A stretch of DNA of 15,396 nucleotides, from positions 1-15,396 of the forward strand of contig DAOUQS010000015.1 of assembly GCA_030625465.1 (NCBI GenBank). Direction: 5' to 3'. The notes beneath the pieces are model-generated. The model was not told the DNA's origin. It ran no database searches and saw only the letters and a list, made by a program, of their open reading frames with translations. Positions within the stretch are counted from its first letter, which is position 1, and each line of letters starts with the position of its first letter. The DNA is from Amylibacter sp. Lineage in GTDB: Bacteria; Pseudomonadota; Alphaproteobacteria; Rhodobacterales; Rhodobacteraceae. Both the position numbers and the translations under genes were made by a program. Below are positions 1 through 7,911 of this stretch, one piece after another.

Positions 1-2359
1 GCCTTCTGCGTACCGGTTTTTTCACCTCGTTTGCTTCAGGTGTTTCCGCTGACGCGTCTTTTACAGCATCATCCTTTACGGATTTCTCAGGCTCTTGCAC
101 ATCATTGTTCTGTGACGGTGCCTCTGTGCTGTCAGCGTTTGCATCCGCATCTGTTTGTGGATTTTCCTGATTTTCAGACCGTGATTTTCCACGCCCGCGA
201 CCACCGCGACGGCGGCGCTTTCTTTTGGGCTTTTCTTCGTCAGTTTCAGGTGTATCTGTCGTCGTCGCAGTCGTAGTGGTCTCTGCCGCAGCTGCGGCAA
301 CAGCAACAGCCTCATCAAAGCTTTCCATAGACACATTTTCCATGGAAACAGGTGCGTTTACAGGTTTCGGAATAAACCGCGTCGCAGTTTTGAATTTCTC
401 GACAGAGTAATCCGTCCCGATCAGGCTGGTGTCCGCTTCTATGCGCACGGACAGGCCGTAACGTGCCTCAATTGTGGTGATGTGATCGCGTTTTTCGTTC
501 AGCAGATAGTTGGTGACATTGATCGGCGCCTTGACCAGCACTTCACCAGAGCGTTTGCGCACACCTTCTTCTTCCAGCTCGCGCAGGATTGACAGGGCCA
601 GACTATCGTCCGAACGCAAAAGACCTGTTGCATGGCAATGCGGGCAGGGCTGTGTCGTAGCCTCTAGCATGCCCGGGCGCAGGCGTTGGCGTGACATTTC
701 CAAAAGGCCAAAGCCCGAAATGCGACCAATTTGAATGCGCGCGCGATCGGTTTTCAGCTTGTCTTTCAGGCGTTTTTCAACGGCGGTGTTATTGCGCCGT
801 TCGTCCATATCAATGAAATCGATCACGATCAGGCCTGCCAGATCGCGCAGGCGCATTTGGCGGGCAACTTCTTCGGCAGCTTCAAGGTTGGTTTTCAAAG
901 CCGTCTTTTCGATCGAGCTTTCCTTGGTGGCTTTGCCAGAGTTTACATCGACCGCGACAAGCGCCTCGGTAATGCCGATCACCAGATAACCACCTGATTT
1001 CAGCTGAACCGTTGGATTGAACATCGCGCCCAAATGGCTTTCAACCTGATACCGTGAAAACAGCGGCATTGGTTCTTTGTACTGTTTCACCTTGTCCACA
1101 CGGTTGGGCATGAACATTTTCATGTATTCTTTGGCCGCTTCGTAGCCGCGATCACCCTCGACATGGATTTCGTCAATGTCGCGGGTGTAAAGGTCACGGA
1201 TGGACCGCTTGATCAAGTTGCCTTCTTCGTAGATCGGGGCCGGTGCGATGGATTTCAGTGTCAGTTCGCGAATTTGTTCCCACTGGCGTGACAAAAATTC
1301 ATAGTCGCGGTTAATGTCCGCTTCATCGCGGCTTGCGCCCGCAGTACGGATAATCAGGCCCGCACCTTCGGGTACAATCAGTTTATTGGCAATGGCTTTG
1401 ATTTTTTTGCGGTCGGAAGCATTGGTGATTTTGCGTGAAATACCACCGCCGCGCGCTGTATTCGGCATCAAAACGCAATAACGGCCTGCCAGTGACAGGT
1501 AAGTCGTCAGTGCTGCACCTTTGTTGCCGCGTTCTTCTTTGACCACCTGGATCAGCATGATCTGGCGAACTTTGATAACTTCCTGGATTTTATAACGCTT
1601 CATACGCGGCTTGCGTGGGCGAACCTCTTCTGAAACATCATCATCAGCGACAGTAACAATGCCGGGTTTCGGCGCTTTTTCAGCATCATCATCTGAAGTA
1701 TTGTCGTCAGTGTCGGTTTTGTCGTCAACATCAGCATCAGCATCAGTCGATGCTTCTACTTCCGAGGTCTCCTCTTTCGCGTCAGCTACAGGCGCATCTT
1801 CGGTTGATTTATCTTTGGCTACGGTTTCATCAACAACAGGGGCATCAACCGCATCGGTATCAGCTGGCTGGGCCTCTGGCACATCGACCAATTCCGGCTC
1901 GGTGCTGTCGATATCAATAACGCCATCGTCCACCACATCACTGGTGACAACTGCATCATTTGCAGAGACTGTTCCTTCGGATTCAGCCTTGGCAGGTTGC
2001 TTTTTGCGGCGGCGGCCCCGTGATTTCGGTTGCTCGGCGCGCTTGGCATCTTCTTCAGCCTTGGCTTTTGCAAACTCGGCTTCTTCCGCAAGCAGTCGTT
2101 CGCGGTCGGCAACAGGGATCTGGTAGTAATCCGGGTGGATTTCGTTGAACGCAAGGAAACCATGACGGTTTCCGCCGTAATCAATGAATGCCGCCTGAAG
2201 CGACGGTTCAACACGGGTTACTTTTGCAAGGTAGATATTACCGGCAAGCTGGCGTTTGTTTAGACTTTCAAAATCGAATTCGTCGACTTTGTTTCCTTCA
2301 ACCACCACCACGCGGGTTTCCTCGGGGTGGGTGGCATCGATAAGCATTTTCTTAGACAT
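1..2359 (-). CDS. rne: Ribonuclease E (RNase E/G family), partial, 3' end beyond the window
   Basis: Endoribonuclease E, the central enzyme of mRNA decay and rRNA/tRNA processing and scaffold of the degradosome. The frame is open from ATG 2357-2359 to the left edge (786 codons; no stop seen). The N-terminus (MSKKMLIDATHPEETRVVVV) is typical of alphaproteobacterial RNase E. The S1 domain begins near residue 38 (QLAGNIYLAKVTRVEPSLQAAF) and is split by an Ala/Asp/Glu/Thr-rich stretch at about residues 90-252. It resumes with the basic PRKPRMKRYKIQEVIKVRQI. The catalytic DNase I-like domain shows VAVDVNSGKAT (D471) and IVIDFIDM (D514, D517), the Mg2+-binding aspartates of the family. CPHC (C572, C575) is the Zn-link that joins protomers. 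After about residue 640 the protein is low-complexity, with an Arg/Lys-rich RNA-binding patch at about 710-727 and another basic cluster at the edge. RNase G is unlikely because of this long tail. No strong Shine-Dalgarno precedes the start; M5 is a possible alternative start. Confidence 0.97.
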   Translation of the reverse strand, partial: MSKKMLIDATHPEETRVVVVEGNKVDEFDFESLNKRQLAGNIYLAKVTRVEPSLQAAFIDYGGNRHGFLAFNEIHPDYYQIPVADRERLLAEEAEFAKAKAEEDAKRAEQPKSRGRRRKKQPAKAESEGTVSANDAVVTSDVVDDGVIDIDSTEPELVDVPEAQPADTDAVDAPVVDETVAKDKSTEDAPVADAKEETSEVEASTDADADVDDKTDTDDNTSDDDAEKAPKPGIVTVADDDVSEEVRPRKPRMKRYKIQEVIKVRQIMLIQVVKEERGNKGAALTTYLSLAGRYCVLMPNTARGGGISRKITNASDRKKIKAIANKLIVPEGAGLIIRTAGASRDEADINRDYEFLSRQWEQIRELTLKSIAPAPIYEEGNLIKRSIRDLYTRDIDEIHVEGDRGYEAAKEYMKMFMPNRVDKVKQYKEPMPLFSRYQVESHLGAMFNPTVQLKSGGYLVIGITEALVAVDVNSGKATKESSIEKTALKTNLEAAEEVARQMRLRDLAGLIVIDFIDMDERRNNTAVEKRLKDKLKTDRARIQIGRISGFGLLEMSRQRLRPGMLEATTQPCPHCHATGLLRSDDSLALSILRELEEEGVRKRSGEVLVKAPINVTNYLLNEKRDHITTIEARYGLSVRIEADTSLIGTDYSVEKFKTATRFIPKPVNAPVSMENVSMESFDEAVAVAAAAAETTTTATTTDTPETDEEKPKRKRRRRGGRGRGKSRSENQENPQTDADANADSTEAPSQNNDVQEPEKSVKDDAVKDASAETPEANEVKKPVRRR

Positions 2360-2378
2360 TTTATATACTCGAAACGCG

Positions 2379-2411
2379 ACAAATCCCGCGACCCCGGAGG
2401 GGCAGGTTTGT
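2379..2411 (-). promoter_or_regulatory. GC-rich stem-loop in the rne leader
   Basis: On the minus strand, ACAAA at the 5' side (2411-2407) pairs with TTTGT at the 3' side (2383-2379). Inside, CC pairs with GG past a small bulge, and CCCC (2402-2399) pairs with GGGG (2395-2392) around a TCC loop. The structure ends about 20 nt before the rne start codon, in the 5' leader and close to the ribosome-loading zone. RNase E autoregulation through leader hairpins is established in enterobacteria. Its use here is inferred from position only. Confidence 0.45.
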
Positions 2412-2431
2412 TGGCGTTATATGTTATGGCG

Positions 2432-2448
2432 ATTGTGTCAGGCACAAT
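2432..2448 (-). promoter_or_regulatory. Small stem-loop in the rne leader
   Basis: ATTGTG (2432-2437) and CACAAT (2443-2448) form a perfect 6-bp inverted repeat with a 5-nt loop, about 75 nt upstream of the rne start codon. It could be a second leader hairpin or a protein-binding dyad. A 6-bp repeat is weak evidence alone. Confidence 0.3.
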
Positions 2449-2759
2449 AATGGGCGCGGCTTTCATGCCAACGCTATAGTCCAACAATTGTGTCCACACG
2501 CGTTTCATCGCGGGGTTTCTCCAACATCCCGATAGAATGGGACGTTCAGTTCGGGCCGTATTTTCAGCATAAGCTGTTAAACACGACAATTCTTTGGCCA
2601 CTTGGCCTGTTGACTGGATCAGAGGATAACTTTGGCAATGCCTGTTTTCATGGTCTCATTCAACGAAACTCTTATATCAGCGGCATTATCTCAGCCTGCT
2701 ATGGCCCATCATTAGGGGTAGTTTGAAAGAATTACAATCGCATTTTTAAAACCACGCGT

Positions 2760-2765
2760 TATAAT
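2760..2765 (+). promoter_or_regulatory. -10 box for the amidase gene
   Basis: A perfect TATAAT lies 33 bp upstream of the GTG start, predicting a short leader of about 27 nt. No TTGACA-like -35 sits at 16-18 bp; the sequence there is ATCGCA/TCGCAT. TTGAAA at 2723-2728 is too far away. The promoter is therefore supported only by its -10 element. Confidence 0.4.
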
Positions 2766-2798
2766 GGACAAAACAAGAAATAATGATCGGGCTTAGCG

Positions 2799-4028
2799 GT
2801 GTTTAATAAAATTGCGATTTTCGTAAGCTTCTTCCTATGCTTTGCGGCAACCGGTGCTTGTGCGCAAGGCTTACGGGCCTTAGCGCGCATTGATGCGGCA
2901 CAGTCCGGTATTGCCGATATATCCGACCACGAGATGGAATTGACATTGAAGCTGTCGCAAGCGGTTCCGTACCGGATTTTCACCTTATCCGACCCAGACC
3001 GCATTGTTTTTGACTTCAAAGAGGTCGATTGGGCCGGGTTTTCCGCAATAAAACCTTTGAAGAGTGAAAAAATTAACGAATTGCGCTTCGGGGTGTTTCA
3101 GGCCGGTTGGTCCAGAATGGTCATGGAATTGAACGAACCGATGGTTCTGGATGAAGTCGGGTTGCGGATTGATCCTGTAAAAGGTGACGCGGTTCTGAAG
3201 GCAAAGTTCAAGCGGGCAAGCCCCAGGGAATTTGCCGCCCAAACCGGGCCGCGGATGGAAGCTGGCTGGGATTTGCCTGCGGAAATCAATGTTGTCGCCC
3301 CAAAACAGCGCCAACTGGGTGATCGGCCTTTAATCGTGGTTCTGGACCCCGGGCATGGCGGTATCGACTCTGGTGCGCGCCAAGGTGATAAACTGGAAAA
3401 GGATCTGGTTCTTATCTTTGCCAAAGAATTAAAGGAAACTTTAATTCTAACAGGACGTTATGAGGCGTACTTAACGCGAAATGACGATGATTTCATCTCG
3501 TTGCCCGGGCGTATTTCACGTGCGCGTATGCTGGGGGCGGATCTGTTTATCTCATTACATGCAGACGCTTTGAAAAGTGGCTGGGCCACGGGGACGACTG
3601 TGTATTCGCTATCGGATGAAGCCTCGAATGAGGCGTCGGCCTATCTGGCTGCGCGCCAAGACCGCGATGATCTGTTGGCTGGGGTTGATTTGACCCGCCA
3701 GTCGGATGCGGTTGCAACCGTGTTGATGGAAATGGCGCGGGTTGAAACCAAATCCCGCAGTGACCTGCTTGCCGATATGGTTGTGTCAGGGGTGGCGCAA
3801 TCCATTGGCCGATTGCGCAAGCGGCCGCATTTATATGCCGGGTTTAGTGTGCTGAAGGCACCGGACATCCCCTCTATCTTGATCGAGCTGGGATTTATGT
3901 CAAATAAGCGCGATTTAAATAACCTGTTAACCATCGGCTGGCGCCAAAAGGTGATAGAGGGAATCGTATTGGCATTGGACACATGGTCGGTTGAAGATGC
4001 CGCACAAGCACAATTATTGCGACAGTAG
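2799..4028 (+). CDS. amiC: N-acetylmuramoyl-L-alanine amidase (AMIN + Amidase_3)
   Basis: Periplasmic zinc amidase that cuts the bond between N-acetylmuramic acid and the stem peptide, normally for daughter-cell separation. The GTG start is chosen because it is followed directly by a signal peptide (basic MFNK, hydrophobic core, cleavage probably after ACA at about residue 22). The ATG at 2783 is out of frame. An AMIN-like beta domain spans about residues 30-135 and would target the enzyme to the septum or peptidoglycan. The Amidase_3 domain runs from about 178 to 395. Its zinc and catalytic residues are H186 (VVLDPGHGG), E200 (LEKDLVL), H254 (FISLHADA) and E363 (LIELGF). The stretch at about 275-330 matches where AmiA/B/C enzymes carry a regulatory helix, so activation by an EnvC/NlpD-type LytM protein is plausible; the M23 protein at 8468-9784 is a candidate partner (inference). 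At 409 residues it is of normal length. The symbol amiC is by architecture; the paralogue cannot be fixed from sequence alone. Confidence 0.95.
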   Translation: MFNKIAIFVSFFLCFAATGACAQGLRALARIDAAQSGIADISDHEMELTLKLSQAVPYRIFTLSDPDRIVFDFKEVDWAGFSAIKPLKSEKINELRFGVFQAGWSRMVMELNEPMVLDEVGLRIDPVKGDAVLKAKFKRASPREFAAQTGPRMEAGWDLPAEINVVAPKQRQLGDRPLIVVLDPGHGGIDSGARQGDKLEKDLVLIFAKELKETLILTGRYEAYLTRNDDDFISLPGRISRARMLGADLFISLHADALKSGWATGTTVYSLSDEASNEASAYLAARQDRDDLLAGVDLTRQSDAVATVLMEMARVETKSRSDLLADMVVSGVAQSIGRLRKRPHLYAGFSVLKAPDIPSILIELGFMSNKRDLNNLLTIGWRQKVIEGIVLALDTWSVEDAAQAQLLRQ

Positions 4029-4105
4029 GTTTCAATTATTGGAAGAACGCCTATTTAATGTGAATAAAACAGGGGTTTTAAGGGCTTAATTGATAAGAAG
4101 TGATT

Positions 4106-4134
4106 TTGACCTTATATGACAAGCGGCCTATAAG
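4106..4134 (+). promoter_or_regulatory. Promoter for the PBP1A gene
   Basis: A -35 TTGACC (4106-4111) is followed after exactly 17 bp by a -10 TATAAG (4129-4134), a close sigma-70 match in the amidase-PBP1A gap. The predicted transcript starts near 4141, about 32 nt before the start codon. PBP1A, and probably prfB behind it, can therefore be transcribed independently of the amidase. Confidence 0.65.
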
Positions 4135-4159
4135 TCTTGTAAGTCGTGAACAGTAAATG

Positions 4160-4166
4160 AAAGGGG
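4160..4166 (+). promoter_or_regulatory. Ribosome-binding site deciding the PBP1A start
   Basis: AAAGGGG ends 6 nt before GTG 4173, which favours that start over the in-frame ATG at 4188. The ATG at 4169 is in another frame. Confidence 0.6.
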
Positions 4167-4172
4167 CCATGT

Positions 4173-6707
4173 GTGCTTCGAACGGTAATGTCTTTCTTGG
4201 GTTGGATTTTTAGCTGGGTCACCATCGGGGTGGTTTTGGTAGCACTGATCCTTGGCGCTGTTTTGTTTATGTACAGCAAGGATTTGCCGGATCATAAATA
4301 TCTTGCCAGTTACACGCCGAAAACCATCAGTAAGGTCTATTCCATCGAAGGTAAGGTGATGGACGAGTTTGCGCAGGAACGCAGGCTATACACACCGGTA
4401 GACGAAATTCCCGATATTGTAAAAAACGCCTTTATCAGCGCAGAGGATAAAGGGTTCTATCAGCACAAAGGCTATGATCCCCTTGGGATTATCAAAGCCG
4501 TTATTGATAAAGCGCGTGGCGGGCGTTTGCGGGGCGCATCAACCATTTCACAACAGGTCGCGAAAATCATGCTTTTATCGGGCGACCGGAAGTATGAACG
4601 CAAGGTCAAGGAACTGATCCTTTCCACGCGTATTGAAGCGGCTTTGGGTAAAGACCGCATTCTGGAACTTTATCTGAACGAAATATTCCTGGGCCAAAAC
4701 TCTTACGGGGTCACGGCGGCGGCAGAGGTTTATTTTGCCAAATCACTGGAACAGGTCACATTCGAAGAGGCAGCCTACCTGGCAGCCCTGCCAAAAGCGC
4801 CAAGCGATTACCACCCCGTTAAGGAAGTGAAGCGCGCCACGGACCGGCGGAACTATGTGTTGGGCCAGATGTCGCGCAACGGATATATGACACCTGAACA
4901 ACTTACCGTGGCGTTGGAAACCCCGCTAAGAACCGTTCAATCCGGTGACTATGTGTCTTTACGCGCATCACGCCCGCCGCGTGATTACTTTACCGACGAA
5001 ATCCGCCGTCAATTATCAGGCACATTTGGCGAAGACGAATTTTTCGGCGGGGGGCTGGCCATTCGGGCCACCGTCGATCCTGCTTTGCAAAAAGAAGCTG
5101 CACTGGCCTTGCGGACCGGACTGGAAAAATACGATCGCGGACTGGGGATTTATCGCGGGCCAAGTGTCGTGCTTGATCCTGCTTCGCTGGGAAGCGAAGC
5201 TGCGTGGCGTGATGCGATGTCAGATGTCAAAATACCCCGTGATATCGCAAACTGGCATGTCGCCGTTGTTCTAGAGGTCGGTGCCAAGACGGTGCGTATC
5301 GGGATCGAAGATGTTGACGAAGATGCCGACGGGCATTTCTTGCCAATGTCAGACCTGAAGTGGCGTCGTAAACGCGACGGTGCGGTATCGCAAAAAGCTC
5401 GAAAGCCCAGTGATATTCTGGAAGTCGGCGATGTTATCCACGTTATGGCGATTGAAAAAGACGGGGTGTTTCAAAACTGGTCGTTGCGCCAAGTTCCGGA
5501 ACTTCAGGGCGGGTTCATGGCGATGGATACAAATACCGGCCGTGTTATTGCCATGCAGGGCGGGTTTTCCTACCAATATAGCGTGTTTAACCGCGCAACG
5601 CAGGCAACGCGCCAACCCGGATCATCATTCAAGCCGTTTGTTTATGCTTCGGCGCTGGACAGTGGTTATTCACCTGCAACAATTATTATTGATGCCCCTA
5701 TCGAGGTGGAAACACCACAAGGTTTGTGGCGACCCAAAAATTCATCAAATACATTTTTCGGCCCGGCCCCGATGCGTTTGGGGATTGAACGCTCACGTAA
5801 CCTGATGACCATTCGTCTGGCGCAGGAAATCGGTATGGATGTTGTCGCCGACTATGCGGAACGGTTTGGTGTTTACGATGATATGGGCGAGTTTCTGGCA
5901 AATTCGCTAGGTGCGCAGGAAACCACATTGTTTAAAATGGTCGCGGCATATGCGATGTTTGCCAATGGCGGCGAACGGGTGGAACCGACGCTTGTGGACC
6001 GTGTGCAAAACAGCAGGGGCGAAACCGTGTATCGCCACGACCGGCGGTCTTGTGTTGGTTGTAGCGCGGGTAATGTTCAGGCGGGTCTATCCCCTGAAAT
6101 CCAGAACAACCGCGAACGCATTATGGACGCTGTTACAGCATACCGCCTGACCTCGATGATGCGCGGCGTTGTTGAACGCGGCACTGCCAGCCGAACCGTA
6201 AGGTTGGGCGTGCCGGTGGCGGGGAAAACAGGTACCACCAATGATTCCAAAGACGTATGGTTTGTCGGCTTCACATCCAATATTGTTGCAGGCTGCTATA
6301 TGGGTTTCGACACCCCCAGATCAATGGGGCGCGGTGCATATGGTGGCACGATGTGTGGCCCGGTCTTTGAAAGCTTTATGAAAAAAGCGATAGAAAAATA
6401 CGGGGCGGGGGAATTCAAGGTTCCGGAAAATACTGTGTTTCATAAGTATGACCGCTATAACGGATCCCGCCTGGCTGATGATGCAACAGGTGAATATGTT
6501 GTGGCAGAGCTGTTTCGCGTGGATGAGGTTGCATATGATGGGTATATGGACATCATCGACGGCGGCTGGGGACTGGGGTCCGATCTGTTATTGTTCGGAC
6601 GTGGTGAAAGCGATGACGATAAGACCGTCAAAACATCGACCGGTGAAGTTAAGAAAATACCAAAAAAAGCAACTTTTGGATCGCTTTCTGCGGGTGGGAT
6701 ATACTAG
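4173..6707 (+). CDS. mrcA: Class A penicillin-binding protein 1A (glycosyltransferase/transpeptidase)
   Basis: Bifunctional peptidoglycan synthase that polymerises lipid II into glycan strands and cross-links stem peptides in the periplasm. A single N-terminal membrane anchor spans about residues 8-33. The GT51 domain (about 50-230) has the catalytic E91 in EDKGFYQHKGYD, the STISQQVAK motif, E147 in RKVKE, and ELYLNEIFLGQNSYG. An OB-like domain at about 330-425, typical of PBP1A, follows. The transpeptidase domain carries the nucleophile S484 in SSFK (K487), SRN (S541-N543) and KTGT (K685). The 844 residues match PBP1A rather than PBP1B. A C627-x-x-C630 pair lies in the transpeptidase region, and the C-terminal ~70 residues are a family-typical polar tail. 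GTG is used as start, supported by the Shine-Dalgarno at 4160-4166. prfB follows after 65 bp with no terminator visible between, so the two genes may be co-transcribed. Confidence 0.97.
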   Translation: MLRTVMSFLGWIFSWVTIGVVLVALILGAVLFMYSKDLPDHKYLASYTPKTISKVYSIEGKVMDEFAQERRLYTPVDEIPDIVKNAFISAEDKGFYQHKGYDPLGIIKAVIDKARGGRLRGASTISQQVAKIMLLSGDRKYERKVKELILSTRIEAALGKDRILELYLNEIFLGQNSYGVTAAAEVYFAKSLEQVTFEEAAYLAALPKAPSDYHPVKEVKRATDRRNYVLGQMSRNGYMTPEQLTVALETPLRTVQSGDYVSLRASRPPRDYFTDEIRRQLSGTFGEDEFFGGGLAIRATVDPALQKEAALALRTGLEKYDRGLGIYRGPSVVLDPASLGSEAAWRDAMSDVKIPRDIANWHVAVVLEVGAKTVRIGIEDVDEDADGHFLPMSDLKWRRKRDGAVSQKARKPSDILEVGDVIHVMAIEKDGVFQNWSLRQVPELQGGFMAMDTNTGRVIAMQGGFSYQYSVFNRATQATRQPGSSFKPFVYASALDSGYSPATIIIDAPIEVETPQGLWRPKNSSNTFFGPAPMRLGIERSRNLMTIRLAQEIGMDVVADYAERFGVYDDMGEFLANSLGAQETTLFKMVAAYAMFANGGERVEPTLVDRVQNSRGETVYRHDRRSCVGCSAGNVQAGLSPEIQNNRERIMDAVTAYRLTSMMRGVVERGTASRTVRLGVPVAGKTGTTNDSKDVWFVGFTSNIVAGCYMGFDTPRSMGRGAYGGTMCGPVFESFMKKAIEKYGAGEFKVPENTVFHKYDRYNGSRLADDATGEYVVAELFRVDEVAYDGYMDIIDGGWGLGSDLLLFGRGESDDDKTVKTSTGEVKKIPKKATFGSLSAGGIY

Positions 6708-6772
6708 GGCACTTTACCCTAACCCGCAGGCTTTGTAGAACGGCATGATAGCAGGCAAGAAAAGCAGGGCAG

Positions 6773-7900
6773 ATGCGCGCAGAAATAGAAAATATTGTTG
6801 TAGAAATTCGCGAAACTTTGGAATTGCTGAAGCAACGTATGGATTGGGATACAGCACCACATCGTCTTGAAGAATTCAACGCCATGTCAGAAGACCCTGA
6901 TCTGTGGAATGACCCTGCAAAAGCGCAAACCTTGATGCGTGAACGCCAGATGCTGGTGGACGCAATGGACAACTATAAAACCCTGGCACAAGATATGGAT
7001 GATAATATCGAGCTTATTGAACTGGGTGAGATGGAAGACGATCAAGAAATTGTTGACGAGGCTGAAAGTGCGATTAAGCGTCTGGAAAAAGTTGCTGCAA
7101 AACGCAAACTGGAAGCCTTGCTGAATGGTGAGGCAGATGCCAATGATGCGTTCCTTGAGGTTAAATCGGGGGCAGGTGGCACCGAAAGCTGTGACTGGGC
7201 ATCAATGCTGGCGCGGATGTATGTCCGCTGGTCCGAGAAAAAGGGATACAAGGTGGAATTGCAGTCGGAAACTGCGGGCGAAGAAGCCGGAATAAAATCT
7301 GCCACTTATAAAATCTCTGGTCATAATGCCTATGGCTGGCTGAAATCCGAAAGCGGCGTACACCGTTTGGTGCGCATTTCCCCGTTTGACAGTGCTGCAA
7401 AGCGGCATACGTCATTTAGCTCGATCACTGTCTATCCTGTGGTGGACGACAATATCGAGATCGAGATTAATATGTCGGAAGTGCGTGTTGATACATACCG
7501 GTCATCGGGGGCAGGTGGCCAGCATGTGAACACCACCGACAGTGCCGTGCGTATGACGCATATTCCCACCGGTATTGTCGTGACATCATCGGTCAAATCA
7601 CAACACCAAAACCGCGATATTGCGCTGAAAGCCCTGAAATCGCGATTGTACCAAATGGAGCTGGACCGCCGTAGTGAGGCGATGAATGAAGCCCATGAAA
7701 ACAAAGGCGACGCCGGGTGGGGCAACCAGATCAGATCATATGTCCTGCAACCCTATCAAATGATCAAGGACTTGCGAACCGGAACAGAAACATCCGACAC
7801 CCAAGGGGTTCTGGATGGTGATCTGGATCAGTTTATGGCCGCGGTTCTGGCACAAGGTGTGGTAGGCAAAAGCCGGGGCGAGGCGAATGCAGAACAATAG
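6773..7900 (+). CDS. prfB: Peptide chain release factor 2 (RF2)
   Basis: Class I release factor that recognises UGA and UAA stop codons and triggers peptide release on the ribosome. The stop-codon recognition tripeptide is S203-P204-F205, which is RF2-specific (RF1 has PxT). The peptidyl-tRNA hydrolysis motif is G248-G249-Q250 within SSGAGGQHVNTT. The N-terminal helical domain occupies about residues 1-110. At 375 residues it is full length. The frame is continuous through the region corresponding to E. coli codon 26 (LKQRMDWDTAP). There is no in-frame UGA and no slippery CUU, so the autoregulatory +1 frameshift of E. coli is absent. The ATG is preceded by CAGGG at close distance (3 nt). It lies 65 bp behind mrcA and ends before a convergent terminator. 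PrmC normally methylates the GGQ glutamine. Confidence 0.98.
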   Translation: MRAEIENIVVEIRETLELLKQRMDWDTAPHRLEEFNAMSEDPDLWNDPAKAQTLMRERQMLVDAMDNYKTLAQDMDDNIELIELGEMEDDQEIVDEAESAIKRLEKVAAKRKLEALLNGEADANDAFLEVKSGAGGTESCDWASMLARMYVRWSEKKGYKVELQSETAGEEAGIKSATYKISGHNAYGWLKSESGVHRLVRISPFDSAAKRHTSFSSITVYPVVDDNIEIEINMSEVRVDTYRSSGAGGQHVNTTDSAVRMTHIPTGIVVTSSVKSQHQNRDIALKALKSRLYQMELDRRSEAMNEAHENKGDAGWGNQIRSYVLQPYQMIKDLRTGTETSDTQGVLDGDLDQFMAAVLAQGVVGKSRGEANAEQ

Positions 7901-7911
7901 ATTGTTTGCAT

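Larger units (their letters stand above)
2360..2798. promoter_or_regulatory. Divergent rne / amidase control region
   Basis: A 439-bp stretch without a convincing gene lies between the divergent rne (minus) and amidase (plus) starts. Short open frames on both strands (plus 2490-2726, minus 2260-2601) have no recognisable protein features and no good ribosome-binding sites, so I treat the region as non-coding. It contains two potential stem-loops in the rne leader (listed separately) and a TATAAT box facing the amidase. I found no minus-strand -35/-10 pair for rne with acceptable spacing. Long rne leaders are known in E. coli, where they mediate autoregulation; a similar role here is inference. 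Confidence 0.6.

Noticed and set aside
1611..2126. Plus-strand open frame of 171 codons rich in Ser, Ala and Thr
   Set aside because: It is the antisense reading of the GAT/GCN/GAA-rich RNase E insertion; the low-complexity serine composition is a shadow effect.
2260..2601. Minus-strand open frame of 113 codons over the rne leader and rne start
   Set aside because: It overlaps the well-supported rne N-terminus in another frame, starts with GTG without a ribosome-binding site, and its translation has no recognisable composition or motif.
2490..2726. Plus-strand open frame of 78 codons in the rne-amidase gap
   Set aside because: GTG start, no Shine-Dalgarno, no domain or signal. It lies in a region more simply explained as divergent promoters and leader.
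4064..4083. Possible terminator after the amidase (AAAAC-AGGG-GTTTT)
   Set aside because: Only a 5-bp AT-rich stem without a following T-run. Too weak to call.
4169..4190. Alternative PBP1A starts at ATG 4169 and ATG 4188
   Set aside because: 4169 is out of frame. 4188 is in frame but would place the Shine-Dalgarno about 21 nt away, while GTG 4173 has ideal spacing.
5181..5200. Perfect inverted repeat GCTTCGCT-GGGA-AGCGAAGC inside the PBP1A gene
   Set aside because: 8-bp arms with short loops are expected about twice by chance in this window. It is inside codons for an ordinary OB-like domain stretch (PASLGSEAAW).
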